Below are positions 8,468-17,914 of a DNA stretch of 64,000 bases, one piece after another. The notes beneath the pieces were generated by a model, which was not told where the DNA came from, ran no database searches, and saw nothing but the letters and a program-made list of their open reading frames with translations. Position numbers and translations under genes: made by a program. This DNA is from Marinomonas sp. UCMA 3892 (GTDB lineage Bacteria > Pseudomonadota > Gammaproteobacteria > Pseudomonadales > Marinomonadaceae): the NCBI RefSeq assembly GCF_012726345.1, contig NZ_PTXN01000001.1, positions 460,654 through 524,653 on the forward strand, written 5' to 3'. Within the stretch, counting starts at the first letter, position 1. Each line of letters starts with the position of its first letter.

Positions 8468-8611
8468 GTTAAATGAGCTTGAGCCCTTAAGCCGGTTTTT
8501 AAACTTGGTATGTTTTTATAGGGTTGTCAATTTTGGATGGATTTGAGTGTTAGGTTATATTAATAAAGCTGCTCAAAGTGAATTTATATAAGTTTAGAAT
8601 GGGATTGATAT

Positions 8612-9379
8612 ATGAAAGTACTAATATTAGCTGGTGGGTATGGAACTCGATTAAGTGAAGAGACTGATATCCGACCAAAACCAATGGTTGAAATTGGTGG
8701 TAAGCCGATAATATGGCATATAATGAAGATGTATTCTCATTATGGCTTTAATGATTTTGTTATTTTGCTTGGCTATAAGGGATATTCAATAAAAGAATAT
8801 TTTGCAAACTATTATTTACATCAAAGTGATGTGACCTTTGATATGTCAAACGGTGGTATGGAAATACATAATAATTCCAGTGAGCCATGGAAAGTTACAT
8901 TGCTAGATACTGGTTTAGACAGTATGACTGGTGGAAGAATCAAAAGAGCTGTAGACTTTATTGGCGATGAGACGTTTTTATTAACTTACGGCGATGGTGT
9001 CAGTGATGTTAATATTAAAAATCTAGTTGAATTCCATAAAATGAACAAGGCCAAGCTTACTTTAACGGCTATACAACCTGCGGGACGGTTTGGTGCTTTA
9101 GACATCGATGGAAACAAAGTAGAAAAGTTTATAGAGAAACCTGAGGGCGACGGTAGCTGGATTAATGGCGGTTTTATGGTTTGTGAGCCGGAAGTTCTAG
9201 ATTTTATAGAGTCTGATCAAACCGTTCTAGAGCAGGAACCTTTACGGAAATTAGCTGAAATCGGTGAATTAGCAGCTTTTAAACATGATGGTTTTTGGTC
9301 TTGTATGGATACACTTAGGGATAAAGTCGCGTTGAATAACCTTTGGGATAATAATAAAGCACCATGGAAAAAATGGTAA
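8612..9379 (+). CDS. rfbF: Glucose-1-phosphate cytidylyltransferase
   Basis: A 255-residue nucleotidyltransferase with LAGGYGTRLSEETDIRPKPM at the N-terminus, the signature of RfbF/DdhA enzymes; the middle and C-terminal parts (TYGDGVSDVNI, INGGFMVCEPEVL, DGFWSCMDTLRD) also match the family. It forms CDP-glucose from glucose-1-phosphate and CTP. It overlaps the next gene, rfbG, the usual partner. The 144 bp upstream of it contain no gene and may hold a promoter, though I cannot pick one with confidence. Confidence 0.95.
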   Translation: MKVLILAGGYGTRLSEETDIRPKPMVEIGGKPIIWHIMKMYSHYGFNDFVILLGYKGYSIKEYFANYYLHQSDVTFDMSNGGMEIHNNSSEPWKVTLLDTGLDSMTGGRIKRAVDFIGDETFLLTYGDGVSDVNIKNLVEFHKMNKAKLTLTAIQPAGRFGALDIDGNKVEKFIEKPEGDGSWINGGFMVCEPEVLDFIESDQTVLEQEPLRKLAEIGELAAFKHDGFWSCMDTLRDKVALNNLWDNNKAPWKKW

Positions 9380-10473
9380 TGAAAGATCTGTTTAATGGTA
9401 TATATCAAAATAAAACAGTACTTATTACTGGGCATACTGGATTTAAAGGGTCTTGGTTAGCTTATTGGCTGGAAAAAATGGGTGCCAATGTCATAGGTTA
9501 TTCATTACCTGCACCTACACAGCCAAATCATTTTTCTTTGTTAAATTTGAATATGATTTCGGTTGAGGGTGATATTCGAAATTTTGACCAACTTGATAGA
9601 GTATTTGAACAATATAAACCTGATATTGTATTTCATCTAGCTGCTCAGGCTTTGGTTAGGTTGTCATATCAAGACCCTATTGAAACATATGAAACAAATG
9701 TGATTGGAACACTTAAAGTATTTGAAGCCTGTAGAAAGCATAACGTTAATTCTATTGTTAATGTTACTAGCGATAAAGCTTATGAAAATAAAGAGTGGAT
9801 ATGGGGTTATAAAGAAACGGATGAGTTGGGAGGACATGACCCTTACAGCTCGTCAAAAGGGTGTGCTGATATTTTAGCTAATTCATATAGAAAGTCTTAT
9901 TTTAATGTTGATAGCTACGCTAAAGAACATAATACGTTACTAGCAAGTTGCAGAGCTGGGAATGTTATTGGTGGTGGGGATTGGGCAAAAGATAGGTTAA
10001 TAGTAGATGTTGTCCACTCTATCATTAGTGAGAAAGATGTATGTATCAGAAGTCCAGATGCGGTAAGGCCGTGGCAGCATGTGCTGGAACCTCTTAGTGG
10101 TTATTTATTGATAGGGCAAAAGCTGTTAGAGAAAAGAATCGAATTTTCAGACTCATGGAACTTTGGACCTTCTGATGAAGGGGTAATGACTGTAAAAGAA
10201 CTGGTAGAAAAAACAAAGCAGTATTGGGATAAGCTCAATTATAAAATTGAGTCGAGTGTTAACCAGCCTCATGAAGCTAAATTGTTGCGACTTGATTGTT
10301 CAAAGTCTAGATTATATTTAGATTGGGATAATGTTTGGTCGAGTGATGTTACACTAAAAAATACAATCGAATGGTACCGCTCTTTTTATGAAAACAATGA
10401 AGTTAGTACAGAAAATAATTTGATTGATTATATTAATGATGCGAAGAAAAAGAAGCTGTGCTGGACTAACTGA
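9379..10473 (+). CDS. rfbG: CDP-glucose 4,6-dehydratase
   Basis: An extended SDR enzyme of about 364 residues converting CDP-glucose to CDP-4-keto-6-deoxyglucose. The Rossmann motif is TGHTGFKGSW, the active-site Tyr/Lys pair is in DPYSSSKGCAD, and the substrate-binding region includes RAGNVIGGGDWAKDR and RPWQHVLEPLSGY, typical of RfbG. I chose ATG at 9379, which overlaps the rfbF stop as TAATG; in-frame ATGs at 9364 and 9373 are possible. It is followed without a gap by the epimerase gene. Confidence 0.93.
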   Translation: MKDLFNGIYQNKTVLITGHTGFKGSWLAYWLEKMGANVIGYSLPAPTQPNHFSLLNLNMISVEGDIRNFDQLDRVFEQYKPDIVFHLAAQALVRLSYQDPIETYETNVIGTLKVFEACRKHNVNSIVNVTSDKAYENKEWIWGYKETDELGGHDPYSSSKGCADILANSYRKSYFNVDSYAKEHNTLLASCRAGNVIGGGDWAKDRLIVDVVHSIISEKDVCIRSPDAVRPWQHVLEPLSGYLLIGQKLLEKRIEFSDSWNFGPSDEGVMTVKELVEKTKQYWDKLNYKIESSVNQPHEAKLLRLDCSKSRLYLDWDNVWSSDVTLKNTIEWYRSFYENNEVSTENNLIDYINDAKKKKLCWTN

Positions 10474-11030
10474 TGAAATATATATCTACTAACTTTGACG
10501 GATTGTTCTTGATAGAGCCAACGGTTTTTTCTGATGAGCGTGGTGAGTTCTATAGGGTGTATTGCGATCAGGAAAACAGTGAGTTTTCCGACTTTTCAGT
10601 GAAACAAATAAATCATTCTATCACCAAAGAGAAAGGGACTGTGCGTGGCTTTCATTTTCAATATGAACCTAATGCAGAAGCTAAAATTGTGAAGTGTATT
10701 CGTGGAAGTGTATACGACGTGGTTGTAGATATTAGAAAGGGCTCTCCCACTTTTTTAGGTGTTTATACTGTCGAATTATCTTCTAAGAAAAGAAATATGC
10801 TACAGATTCCTAAGGGTTTTGCTCATGCTTTTCAGACTTTAGAAAATGATTCTGAGCTTTTGTATCTCCATAGTGAGTTTTACACGCCCGCTAATGAGGG
10901 GGGATTAAATTATAAAGATCCCATGTTAGATATTACTTGGCCCCTTGATGTAAAAAATATTTCTGAAAGGGATGAGTTGCATAAGTTTTTAAGTATAGAT
11001 TTTGAAGGAATTGAAATTAATGAAATGTAG
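10473..11030 (+). CDS. NDP-4-keto-6-deoxyhexose 3,5-epimerase (RmlC-like cupin)
   Basis: A 185-residue RmlC-family protein. Visible landmarks are FSDERGEFYRVY, the HSITKEKGTVRGFHFQ block with the catalytic His, and IPKGFAHAFQTLENDSELLY. RmlC enzymes epimerise C3 and C5 of 4-keto-6-deoxy sugars. Because it follows rfbF-rfbG with a one-base overlap, its substrate is probably CDP-4-keto-6-deoxyglucose or its C-methylated product rather than the dTDP sugar used by true RmlC; this is inference. No rmlA, rmlB or rmlD is seen in the window. Confidence 0.85.
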   Translation: MKYISTNFDGLFLIEPTVFSDERGEFYRVYCDQENSEFSDFSVKQINHSITKEKGTVRGFHFQYEPNAEAKIVKCIRGSVYDVVVDIRKGSPTFLGVYTVELSSKKRNMLQIPKGFAHAFQTLENDSELLYLHSEFYTPANEGGLNYKDPMLDITWPLDVKNISERDELHKFLSIDFEGIEINEM

Positions 11031-12234
11031 ATTTTGTAATACACCCTTAGATTTAGTATTTGCTGATTTGGTTAACTCTCCACCTTCGAATTCTTTTTTG
11101 ACTGAAAATGAATTAAATGAGCCTGAGGTTTTTTATCCTTTAAAAACATATGTTTGTGATGAATGTAAGTTAGTTCAAATTGATGAATATAAAAAATCAG
11201 ATGATATATTTAGCTCCAATTATGTGTACTTTAGTTCATTTTCTAATAGTTGGTTAGAGCATGCTAAAAAGTACGTAGAAGATATTTCTACCAAGTTAGA
11301 TCTTAAACCTACATCATTCGTTACAGAAATTGCTTCTAATGATGGCTATTTATTACAGTATTTTAAAGAAAAAAATATTCCTTGCTTAGGTATTGAACCA
11401 ACATCTAGTACTGCTGCCGTGGCAAAAGGCAAGGGAATTGATGTTGTTGAAGATTTTTTCGGTTCAAAACTTGCTCTGAACTTGAAAAAATCAGATTTGA
11501 TTCTTGGAAATAATGTTTTAGCCCATGTTCCAGATATTAATGATTTTGTTCGAGCCTTAAAAATTGCTTTAAAAGATAGCGGTACTATCACTATGGAGTT
11601 TCCGCATCTAATGAATCTTATAAAAGACAATCAGTTTGATACTATTTATCACGAGCATTTTTCTTATTTATCTTTGTGTACAGTGAAGCAAATTTTTGAG
11701 GCGCAAGATCTTAAGCTCTATGATGTTGAAAAACTTTCAACACACGGTGGTAGCTTGAGGATATATGCAACACATATTGATAATACATCATTAAAAGAAA
11801 CTGAAAATATTTCCAGTATCCTGGAAGAAGAGCGTAATTTTGGACTTCTTGATATAAATGTTTATAAAGAATTTCAAGAAAGAGCTAATAGAGTAAAATG
11901 TGATCTAGTTGAATTTTTGTTAAAGGCTAAAAAAGAAAATAAAAAAGTAGTAGCCTATGGTGCCGCTGCTAAGGGAAATACTCTTTTAAATTATGCTGGT
12001 GTTAAAGCTGATTTGATTGAGTTTGTTGTTGATAAATCTCCATACAAGCAAGGTTTGTATTTACCCGGTAGTCATATTCCAGTTGTAAGCGAAGAAGTGT
12101 TAAGAAATAGCGTGCCAGATTATGTTTTAATTTTACCTTGGAATATTAAAGATGAAATTATGGCTCAGCTTTCATATGTCCGTGAGTGGAGTGCTAAGTT
12201 TGTTGTTTTTGTACCTGAGCTGGAAATATTATGA
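11020..12234 (+). CDS. NDP-sugar C-methyltransferase (SAM-dependent, TylCIII-like)
   Basis: About 404 residues with the three-part build of sugar C-methyltransferases: an N-terminal zinc-binding region with two C-x2-C pairs (CRFC and CDEC), a central SAM fold (TEIASNDGYLLQYF), and a C-terminal domain with AYGAAAKGNTLLNYAG. Relatives methylate C3 of 4-keto-6-deoxy sugars to give branched sugars. I prefer ATG at 11020, preceded by AAGGA, over a TTG at 11002; it overlaps the epimerase stop by 11 bp. The context implies a CDP-linked branched sugar. Confidence 0.85.
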   Translation: MKCRFCNTPLDLVFADLVNSPPSNSFLTENELNEPEVFYPLKTYVCDECKLVQIDEYKKSDDIFSSNYVYFSSFSNSWLEHAKKYVEDISTKLDLKPTSFVTEIASNDGYLLQYFKEKNIPCLGIEPTSSTAAVAKGKGIDVVEDFFGSKLALNLKKSDLILGNNVLAHVPDINDFVRALKIALKDSGTITMEFPHLMNLIKDNQFDTIYHEHFSYLSLCTVKQIFEAQDLKLYDVEKLSTHGGSLRIYATHIDNTSLKETENISSILEEERNFGLLDINVYKEFQERANRVKCDLVEFLLKAKKENKKVVAYGAAAKGNTLLNYAGVKADLIEFVVDKSPYKQGLYLPGSHIPVVSEEVLRNSVPDYVLILPWNIKDEIMAQLSYVREWSAKFVVFVPELEIL

Positions 12235-13340
12235 GTAAAATATATTATACAAAACCCTATATAACGCAATTAGAGGTTGACTACGCTACAGATGCTGCAT
12301 TGAACGGATGGGGCGATAAGTGTTATGACTATATATATAAGTTTGAAGATTCATTTAAAAAACACCTTAATGTCTCATATGCCATGGCGACTTCTAGCTG
12401 TACTGGAGCTATGCATATGGGGCTTTCTGCTTTGGGTATTTCTCATGGCGATGAAGTTATAATAGCGGATATAAACTGGATCGCATCTGCTGCACCAATT
12501 GTATATCTTGGAGCTACTCCTATTTTTATTGATATATTGAATGATACTTGGTGTATCGATCCTTCAAAAATAGAGCAAGCTATCACTCCAAAAACAAAAG
12601 CTATAATTGCAGTGCATCTTTATGGAAATCTTTGTGATATGGATGCGATTATGGCCATAGCTAAGAAACATAATCTTTATGTTATCGAGGATGCAGCTGA
12701 AGCAATTGGTTCTATATATAAAGGTAAAAAAGCTGGTAGCATTGGTGATTTTGGTGTGTTTTCATTTCATGGTACTAAAACGATGACCACTGGTGAAGGT
12801 GGAATGTTTGTTACAAATAATCTTGAACTTTATAAGAAAGTTAATATTTTAAATTCTCATGGAAGAAATCCTGAAAATCCAAAGCAGTTTTGGGCAGAAA
12901 CTATAGGGTTTAAATACAAAATCTCAAATATTCAGGCTGCTATTGGTTATGCCCAGATGACACATATTGATGAGCTAATTAATAGGAAGAGAGAAATATA
13001 TTTCAAGTATTTCTCTCTATTTAAAAATGTCGAAAAGGTGTCTATGAACCCAAACCCAACTTCAAATGAATTAGTATATGGTTACTGGATGCCTACATTA
13101 ATTTTTGATGCTGAATTAGAATTTGATAGAGACTTATTGATTGATAAGTTTAAAGAGATTAATGTTGATGCAAGGGTTTTTTTCTATCCTTTATCTATGC
13201 TGCCAATGTTTGACGAGGTAAGAAATAATAAGGTTTCTTTAAATATATATGCGCGCGGTATTAATTTGCCAAGTTACCATGAGATTAGCGATGGTCAAAT
13301 TAAAAAAGTAGCAGATATAGTTGTTGAGTATTTGTCGTGA
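12231..13340 (+). CDS. DegT/DnrJ/EryC1-family sugar aminotransferase
   Basis: A 369-residue PLP enzyme of the StrS/perosamine synthetase group. The PLP lysine is in FHGTKTMTTGEGGM and the cofactor aspartate in VIEDAAEAIGS. Because that lysine is present (it is replaced by His in RfbH-type 3-dehydratases), this is an aminotransferase rather than a deoxygenating enzyme. It overlaps the methyltransferase by 4 bp. Amination at C4 of the keto-sugar is likely, since a PglD-like N-acyltransferase gene follows; the exact position is inference. Confidence 0.88.
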   Translation: MSKIYYTKPYITQLEVDYATDAALNGWGDKCYDYIYKFEDSFKKHLNVSYAMATSSCTGAMHMGLSALGISHGDEVIIADINWIASAAPIVYLGATPIFIDILNDTWCIDPSKIEQAITPKTKAIIAVHLYGNLCDMDAIMAIAKKHNLYVIEDAAEAIGSIYKGKKAGSIGDFGVFSFHGTKTMTTGEGGMFVTNNLELYKKVNILNSHGRNPENPKQFWAETIGFKYKISNIQAAIGYAQMTHIDELINRKREIYFKYFSLFKNVEKVSMNPNPTSNELVYGYWMPTLIFDAELEFDRDLLIDKFKEINVDARVFFYPLSMLPMFDEVRNNKVSLNIYARGINLPSYHEISDGQIKKVADIVVEYLS

Positions 13341-13990
13341 AAAATATAGTTATATGGGGTTGCTCTGGGCATGCCAAGGTTCTGAGTGAATTATTAGAGG
13401 GAAAAGATTTTCGTATTGTTGCTTTTATCGATAGAGATAAAAATATTCAAAGTTTTATTTCTGGAGTTCCTGTTTTTTCTGATGAGCATGCTTTTCTTGA
13501 TTGGTTGGAATCTAACAGACCTAATGAATATTTCTATGGTGCTATTGCAATAGGGGGAGCGAATGGGAAAGATAGGATGAGTATTAATGATTTTTTTAAA
13601 AGTGCTAAAATTATCACACCGAATTTAATACATAGTTCTAGTTATGTTGCAATAACTGCATGTTTATCTGAAGGTGTTCAGATTCTTGCAAAAGCAATAA
13701 TATCTGCAGGTGCCATTATTGGTAGAAATGTGATTATAAATACCGGATCAATAGTTGAGCATGAATGTATAATTTCAGATGGCGCTCACATTGGTCCTGG
13801 TGCGACATTAGCTGGTTGTGTAAAAGTAGGTATGTATTCTTTTATCGGTGCTGGCTCCGTTATCCTGCCAAGGGTGAAGATTGGGAAAAATGTAATTGTT
13901 GGAGCGGGTAGTGTTGTTGTTAAGGATATACCTGATAATGTTGTTGTTGCAGGGGTACCTGCTAGGTTTTTAAGAGAAAATAAATTGTGA
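13337..13990 (+). CDS. PglD/NeuD-like sugar acyltransferase
   Basis: A 217-residue protein with an N-terminal Rossmann-like domain (IWGCSGHAKVLSELLEG) and a C-terminal left-handed beta-helix built from hexapeptide repeats (about residues 95-215: ISAGAIIGRNVIINTGS, HIGPGATLAGCVKVG). PglD, PerB and NeuD have this build and acylate amino or hydroxyl groups of nucleotide sugars. The GTG start overlaps the aminotransferase stop (GTGA), so the two are probably translationally coupled. Likely N-acylation of the amino sugar made upstream. Confidence 0.85.
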   Translation: MKNIVIWGCSGHAKVLSELLEGKDFRIVAFIDRDKNIQSFISGVPVFSDEHAFLDWLESNRPNEYFYGAIAIGGANGKDRMSINDFFKSAKIITPNLIHSSSYVAITACLSEGVQILAKAIISAGAIIGRNVIINTGSIVEHECIISDGAHIGPGATLAGCVKVGMYSFIGAGSVILPRVKIGKNVIVGAGSVVVKDIPDNVVVAGVPARFLRENKL

Positions 13991-14619
13991 GTATTTTTGA
14001 AGTATCGATAGTACATTTTATTTTAAGGCAAATTGAAAGTTTTTTTGGTGGCAGTGAAGATTTTCTGGACTTGCATTATTGTGTTCAAAAAGTTTTGAAT
14101 AATGATCTTGAGTTTCACCGAGTTAAAGAATGGAAAGATACACCTACATTAGATGTTCTTAATTCCATTCAATATCCTATTTTTCTTTACAAACTCTCAA
14201 GAGAGCTATTTTTAAGTGGTGATGTTACTGGAGCCAAAAAGATTTTTTATCTTAATAAAGTACTTCATAGTATAGATTTATTTTATGAAATAGATCTAAA
14301 GAAGAATTTTTTATTAAGTCATTCTGTCGGTAGTGTATTTTCCAAAGCAACTTATGGTGATTTCTGTGTGTACTATCATGGTATATTAGTTGGTAAAAAT
14401 AATGATGATAGACCAACTTTAAATGATGGACTTGTTATGTTTTCTGGTTCAAAGATTGTTGGCAATTCAACTGTGGGCAAGAATGTAGTTGTTTCTGCTG
14501 GAACGGTAATTGTTGATCAAAATATACCTGATAATGTATATGTTTTCCCTGGAAAAGGAAAAAAGCCCGTTTTAAAAGAGTTGGAAGAAAACTATACGGA
14601 TAGGTATTTTATTAAATGA
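13987..14619 (+). CDS. Serine-acetyltransferase-like hexapeptide acyltransferase
   Basis: A 210-residue protein starting with GTG that overlaps the preceding stop. The N-terminal half is helical, like the start of serine acetyltransferases, and the C-terminal half has hexapeptide repeats (SVGSVFSKATYGDFCVYYHGILVG, SKIVGNSTVGKNVVVSAGTVIV). It is shorter and divergent from CysE and sits in a sugar operon, so O- or N-acetylation of a sugar is more likely than cysteine synthesis. It is the second acyltransferase in a row. Substrate is unknown. Confidence 0.7.
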   Translation: MSIFEVSIVHFILRQIESFFGGSEDFLDLHYCVQKVLNNDLEFHRVKEWKDTPTLDVLNSIQYPIFLYKLSRELFLSGDVTGAKKIFYLNKVLHSIDLFYEIDLKKNFLLSHSVGSVFSKATYGDFCVYYHGILVGKNNDDRPTLNDGLVMFSGSKIVGNSTVGKNVVVSAGTVIVDQNIPDNVYVFPGKGKKPVLKELEENYTDRYFIK

Positions 14620-15779
14620 AAGTATTTGATAATAAGCTGACTATTATTATCCCTACACGAGAAAGAGCAGATACTTTATATCATACGATTCGAACCTGCT
14701 TGAATCAAACGTATTCAAATTATCATATCATTGTTAGCGACAACTTCAGTCAAGATAATACAAAAGAAGTTGTCGAGTCATTTAATGATGATAGGCTTTC
14801 ATATATTAATACTAATAAACGTTGCAGTATGAGCGAAAACTTCGATTTTGCTTTGTCGCATGTTAAAGATGGTTATGTAATGAGTATTGGTGATGATGAT
14901 GGCGTATTACCAAATTCTCTAGAGTATGTTAATGAAATTATTAACACAACTAAATGTGATGCAGTTGTCAGTCATAACGCTTTTTATTCTTGGCCAAATA
15001 CACCTAATCCAAATAAACTTTATTGGAGTGATAAATCCAGCTACGAAGTACGTAATACAAAAGAATGGCTTTCTAAGTATCTGAAATTTAACATGTTATA
15101 TACATTTGACTTGCCTGGAGTTTATTGTGGATTCGTAAAGAAAGAAGCAATAGAGCGGATGACAAAAAATGGTATTTTCTTCCGATCGGCTACACCTGAT
15201 TCTTATTCAGCCCTTGCTATGTGTTTTGCCATGGGAAATTATGCTTATTCGTATAAAGCTTTTGCAGTACATGGCTCATCTGCGAAAAGCAATGGTGCGG
15301 CATATTTATCCAAGAAAAAGGAAGAGGTAGGTGAGGAGGTTATAAAGTTTTTTAAAGAAAATACGATTCCATTCCATAGCGACATAGTTATGACAAAGGC
15401 ATTTAGAGTCTGTTCGCTTGAAGCCCTATTGCAGTTAAAAAATAATTTTCCTGAGCTTACAAAAGGCATCGAAATAGATTGGAAATTATTTTTATCAAAA
15501 GTACTTACAGAAAGACAAGAACATACTAAAGAAGAAATAGAAGATGCAGTCATGAAAATGTGTAGTTTACATAATGTTGACTACAATGAAATTTTATCTA
15601 TTGTTCCAAGTAAATATGGCCATTTAAGAGAATTAAGTTTTAAAGAGCTATCATCTAAATTGATGTCTAAAATGCTTATAAAAGTCAGTGGTAAAAACAC
15701 AAAAATAGAAGATGCAAGTAATTATGGTGTCTATAATGTTTATGATGCAATGATATTGTTGAAGGCATTCCAAAAATAG
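14616..15779 (+). CDS. Glycosyltransferase family 2
   Basis: A 387-residue inverting GT-A enzyme. The N-terminus shows TIIIPTRERADTLYHTIRTC with the nucleotide-binding aspartate in VSDNFSQDNT, and the metal-binding acidic motif is SIGDDDGVLPN. The rest has no recognised domain. It overlaps the previous gene by 4 bp and closes the AT-rich operon that began at rfbF, so it may transfer the CDP-linked sugar made by its neighbours. The roughly 100 bp after it show no clear terminator. Confidence 0.85.
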   Translation: MKVFDNKLTIIIPTRERADTLYHTIRTCLNQTYSNYHIIVSDNFSQDNTKEVVESFNDDRLSYINTNKRCSMSENFDFALSHVKDGYVMSIGDDDGVLPNSLEYVNEIINTTKCDAVVSHNAFYSWPNTPNPNKLYWSDKSSYEVRNTKEWLSKYLKFNMLYTFDLPGVYCGFVKKEAIERMTKNGIFFRSATPDSYSALAMCFAMGNYAYSYKAFAVHGSSAKSNGAAYLSKKKEEVGEEVIKFFKENTIPFHSDIVMTKAFRVCSLEALLQLKNNFPELTKGIEIDWKLFLSKVLTERQEHTKEEIEDAVMKMCSLHNVDYNEILSIVPSKYGHLRELSFKELSSKLMSKMLIKVSGKNTKIEDASNYGVYNVYDAMILLKAFQK

Positions 15780-15878
15780 TTTTATTGCTTGTTCTATAAG
15801 AGATTTTAGGAAATTATTTTAGTGTCATTAAAATGATTTTCTAGGATTAAAGAAAGAGTTTTTTTAAAGAGTATATTT

Positions 15879-17045
15879 ATGAAAGTCGTAATCGCTGGTA
15901 CAGGCTATGTTGGCTTATCTCTTGCGGTACTTTTAGCGCAGCGCCAGGAAGTTGTTGCTTTGGATGTAGTTCCCGAGAAGATAGCGCTTTTGAATAATAA
16001 ACAATCCCCGATTCATGATGCTGAAATTCAAGATTTTCTTGAAAATAAGTCTTTAAACTTGGTTGCTACATTAGATAAACAACAGGCATACCAAAATGCG
16101 GATTATGTCATTATTGCTACGCCAACGGATTATGATGCCGAAACGCATTACTTCAATACTAAGTCGATAGAGTCTGTTATTGTTGACGTTTTGGCGATTA
16201 ATCCTCAGGCTGTCATGGTGATTAAATCGACGATTCCTGTCGGCTATGTAGAAAGAGTAAAAGCTAAATTTGGTGTGGATAATATTATTTTCTCACCAGA
16301 GTTTCTTCGTGAAGGTAAGGCACTTTATGACAACCTGTATCCATCTCGAATTATTGTAGGAGAAGTCTCTGAGCGGGCTACTATTTTCGCAAATTTGCTT
16401 GTCGATGGAGCTATCAAAAAAGACATGCCAGTCTTGTTTACGAATGCAACTGAAGCTGAAGCGGTAAAATTGTTTGCTAATACCTATTTAGCTATGCGTG
16501 TGGCTTTTTTCAATGAATTAGATACTTATGCTGAAGTTCAAGGGCTGGATGCCCGTCAAATTATTGAGGGTGTCAGTCTTGATCCTCGTATTGGTGGACA
16601 CTATAACAACCCTTCTTTTGGCTATGGTGGCTACTGTTTACCGAAAGATACCAAGCAACTACTAGCTAATTTTGAGATGGTGCCACAAGCATTGATTGGA
16701 GCAATTGTTCAATCAAACGACACCCGTATGGACTTCATTGAACATCAAGTCCTCAATAAGCAGCCTAAAAAAGTAGGTGTTTACCGTTTAATTATGAAGG
16801 CGGGCTCTGATAACTTCCGTGCCAGTGCTATACAGGGAATCATGTATCGTTTACAGGGTAAAGGCGTTGAGTTAGTGATTTATGAACCTGAGCTTAGCGA
16901 TTCCGAATTTCATGATGCAAAGGTACTGAGTTCTTTAGATCAATTCAAAGAAGAAAGTGACGTTATTATTGCCAATAGAATGAGTGATGAATTACTAGAT
17001 GTGGTAGCAAAAGTGTACACACGAGACCTTTTTGCAAAGGATTAA
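15879..17045 (+). CDS. ugd: UDP-glucose 6-dehydrogenase
   Basis: A 388-residue enzyme oxidising UDP-glucose to UDP-glucuronate with NAD. Landmarks are [15 protein letters not shown] at the N-terminus, [31 protein letters not shown], and the catalytic cysteine motif [10 protein letters not shown]. Length is that of the short bacterial UGDs. It starts a module with the next two genes that is less AT-rich than the CDP-sugar block. Confidence 0.93.
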   Translation: MKVVIAGTGYVGLSLAVLLAQRQEVVALDVVPEKIALLNNKQSPIHDAEIQDFLENKSLNLVATLDKQQAYQNADYVIIATPTDYDAETHYFNTKSIESVIVDVLAINPQAVMVIKSTIPVGYVERVKAKFGVDNIIFSPEFLREGKALYDNLYPSRIIVGEVSERATIFANLLVDGAIKKDMPVLFTNATEAEAVKLFANTYLAMRVAFFNELDTYAEVQGLDARQIIEGVSLDPRIGGHYNNPSFGYGGYCLPKDTKQLLANFEMVPQALIGAIVQSNDTRMDFIEHQVLNKQPKKVGVYRLIMKAGSDNFRASAIQGIMYRLQGKGVELVIYEPELSDSEFHDAKVLSSLDQFKEESDVIIANRMSDELLDVVAKVYTRDLFAKD

Positions 17046-17047
17046 CA

Positions 17048-17914
17048 ATGAGTAATAAAAAAGTATTGGTAACTGGTGGCGCTGGGTTTGTAGGCAGTCA
17101 CTTGTGTGAGCGCTTGGTAACAATGGGATACGATGTATATTCATTGGATAACTATTTTACGGGCAGTGAAGCAAATCATGTAGCCGGCGTGACTTATATA
17201 CGTGGTGAAACAAAGAATATTGCTACGCTTGTCGATTTTGCTCCCGACATGGTTTATCACCTTGGTGAATATTCGCGGGTAGAGCAAAGCTTTGACGACA
17301 TTGAAAAGGTTTGGGCATACAACAAAGAAGGTATTTTTGCGGTACTAGAGTTTGTTCGCAAAGCTGGCTGTAAAATTTTGTATGCTGGCAGTAGTACTAA
17401 GTTTGGCGATGGTGGTCTTGGGCGCAGTGCTTCTCCTTATGCTTGGACAAAAGCGACTAATACTGAGTTAGTTATGAATTATGGCAATTGGTTCAATGTA
17501 CCTTATGCGATCACGTATTTTTATAATGTATACGGTGAGCGAGAGATACAAACCGGTAAATACGCCACTTTGATTGCGTTATTTAAAGAAAAAATGCGTA
17601 ATAACGAACCGCTTACAGTAGTGAGCCCAGGAGCCCAAAAGCGTAATTTTACCCACATCGACGACATTATAGACGGTCTGGTGTTGGTGGGGGAGAACGG
17701 CTATGGTGATGAGTTTGGTATTGGTAGTGAAGAAGGCTTTAGTATTTTAGAGGTTGCTAAGATGTTCAATGGTCATATTGAGATGTTGCCTGAACGCAAG
17801 GGTAACCGAATGACTGCAGATGTCATGGCAGATAAAACGAAAGCATTAGGTTGGTCCGCTAAACGTACACTAGCTAGTTATATCGAAAATCTTAGATTAA
17901 AGAGCTGGAAATAA
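17048..17914 (+). CDS. NAD-dependent sugar epimerase/dehydratase (extended SDR)
   Basis: A 288-residue protein with the NAD motif GGAGFVGSHLCERL and the catalytic pair in SPYAWTKATN. It follows ugd after 2 bp, so UDP-glucuronate is a reasonable substrate, giving either 4-epimerisation to UDP-galacturonate or decarboxylation to a pentose; the sequence alone does not decide. The region around NVYGEREIQTGKYATLIALF is typical of epimerases. It is slightly shorter than most UDP-glucuronate epimerases. Confidence 0.75.
   Translation: MSNKKVLVTGGAGFVGSHLCERLVTMGYDVYSLDNYFTGSEANHVAGVTYIRGETKNIATLVDFAPDMVYHLGEYSRVEQSFDDIEKVWAYNKEGIFAVLEFVRKAGCKILYAGSSTKFGDGGLGRSASPYAWTKATNTELVMNYGNWFNVPYAITYFYNVYGEREIQTGKYATLIALFKEKMRNNEPLTVVSPGAQKRNFTHIDDIIDGLVLVGENGYGDEFGIGSEEGFSILEVAKMFNGHIEMLPERKGNRMTADVMADKTKALGWSAKRTLASYIENLRLKSWK

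Noticed and set aside
12231-13340. RfbH-type CDP-4-keto-6-deoxyglucose 3-dehydratase
   Set aside because: The PLP lysine is present in FHGTK; RfbH proteins have His there, so an aminotransferase is the better call.
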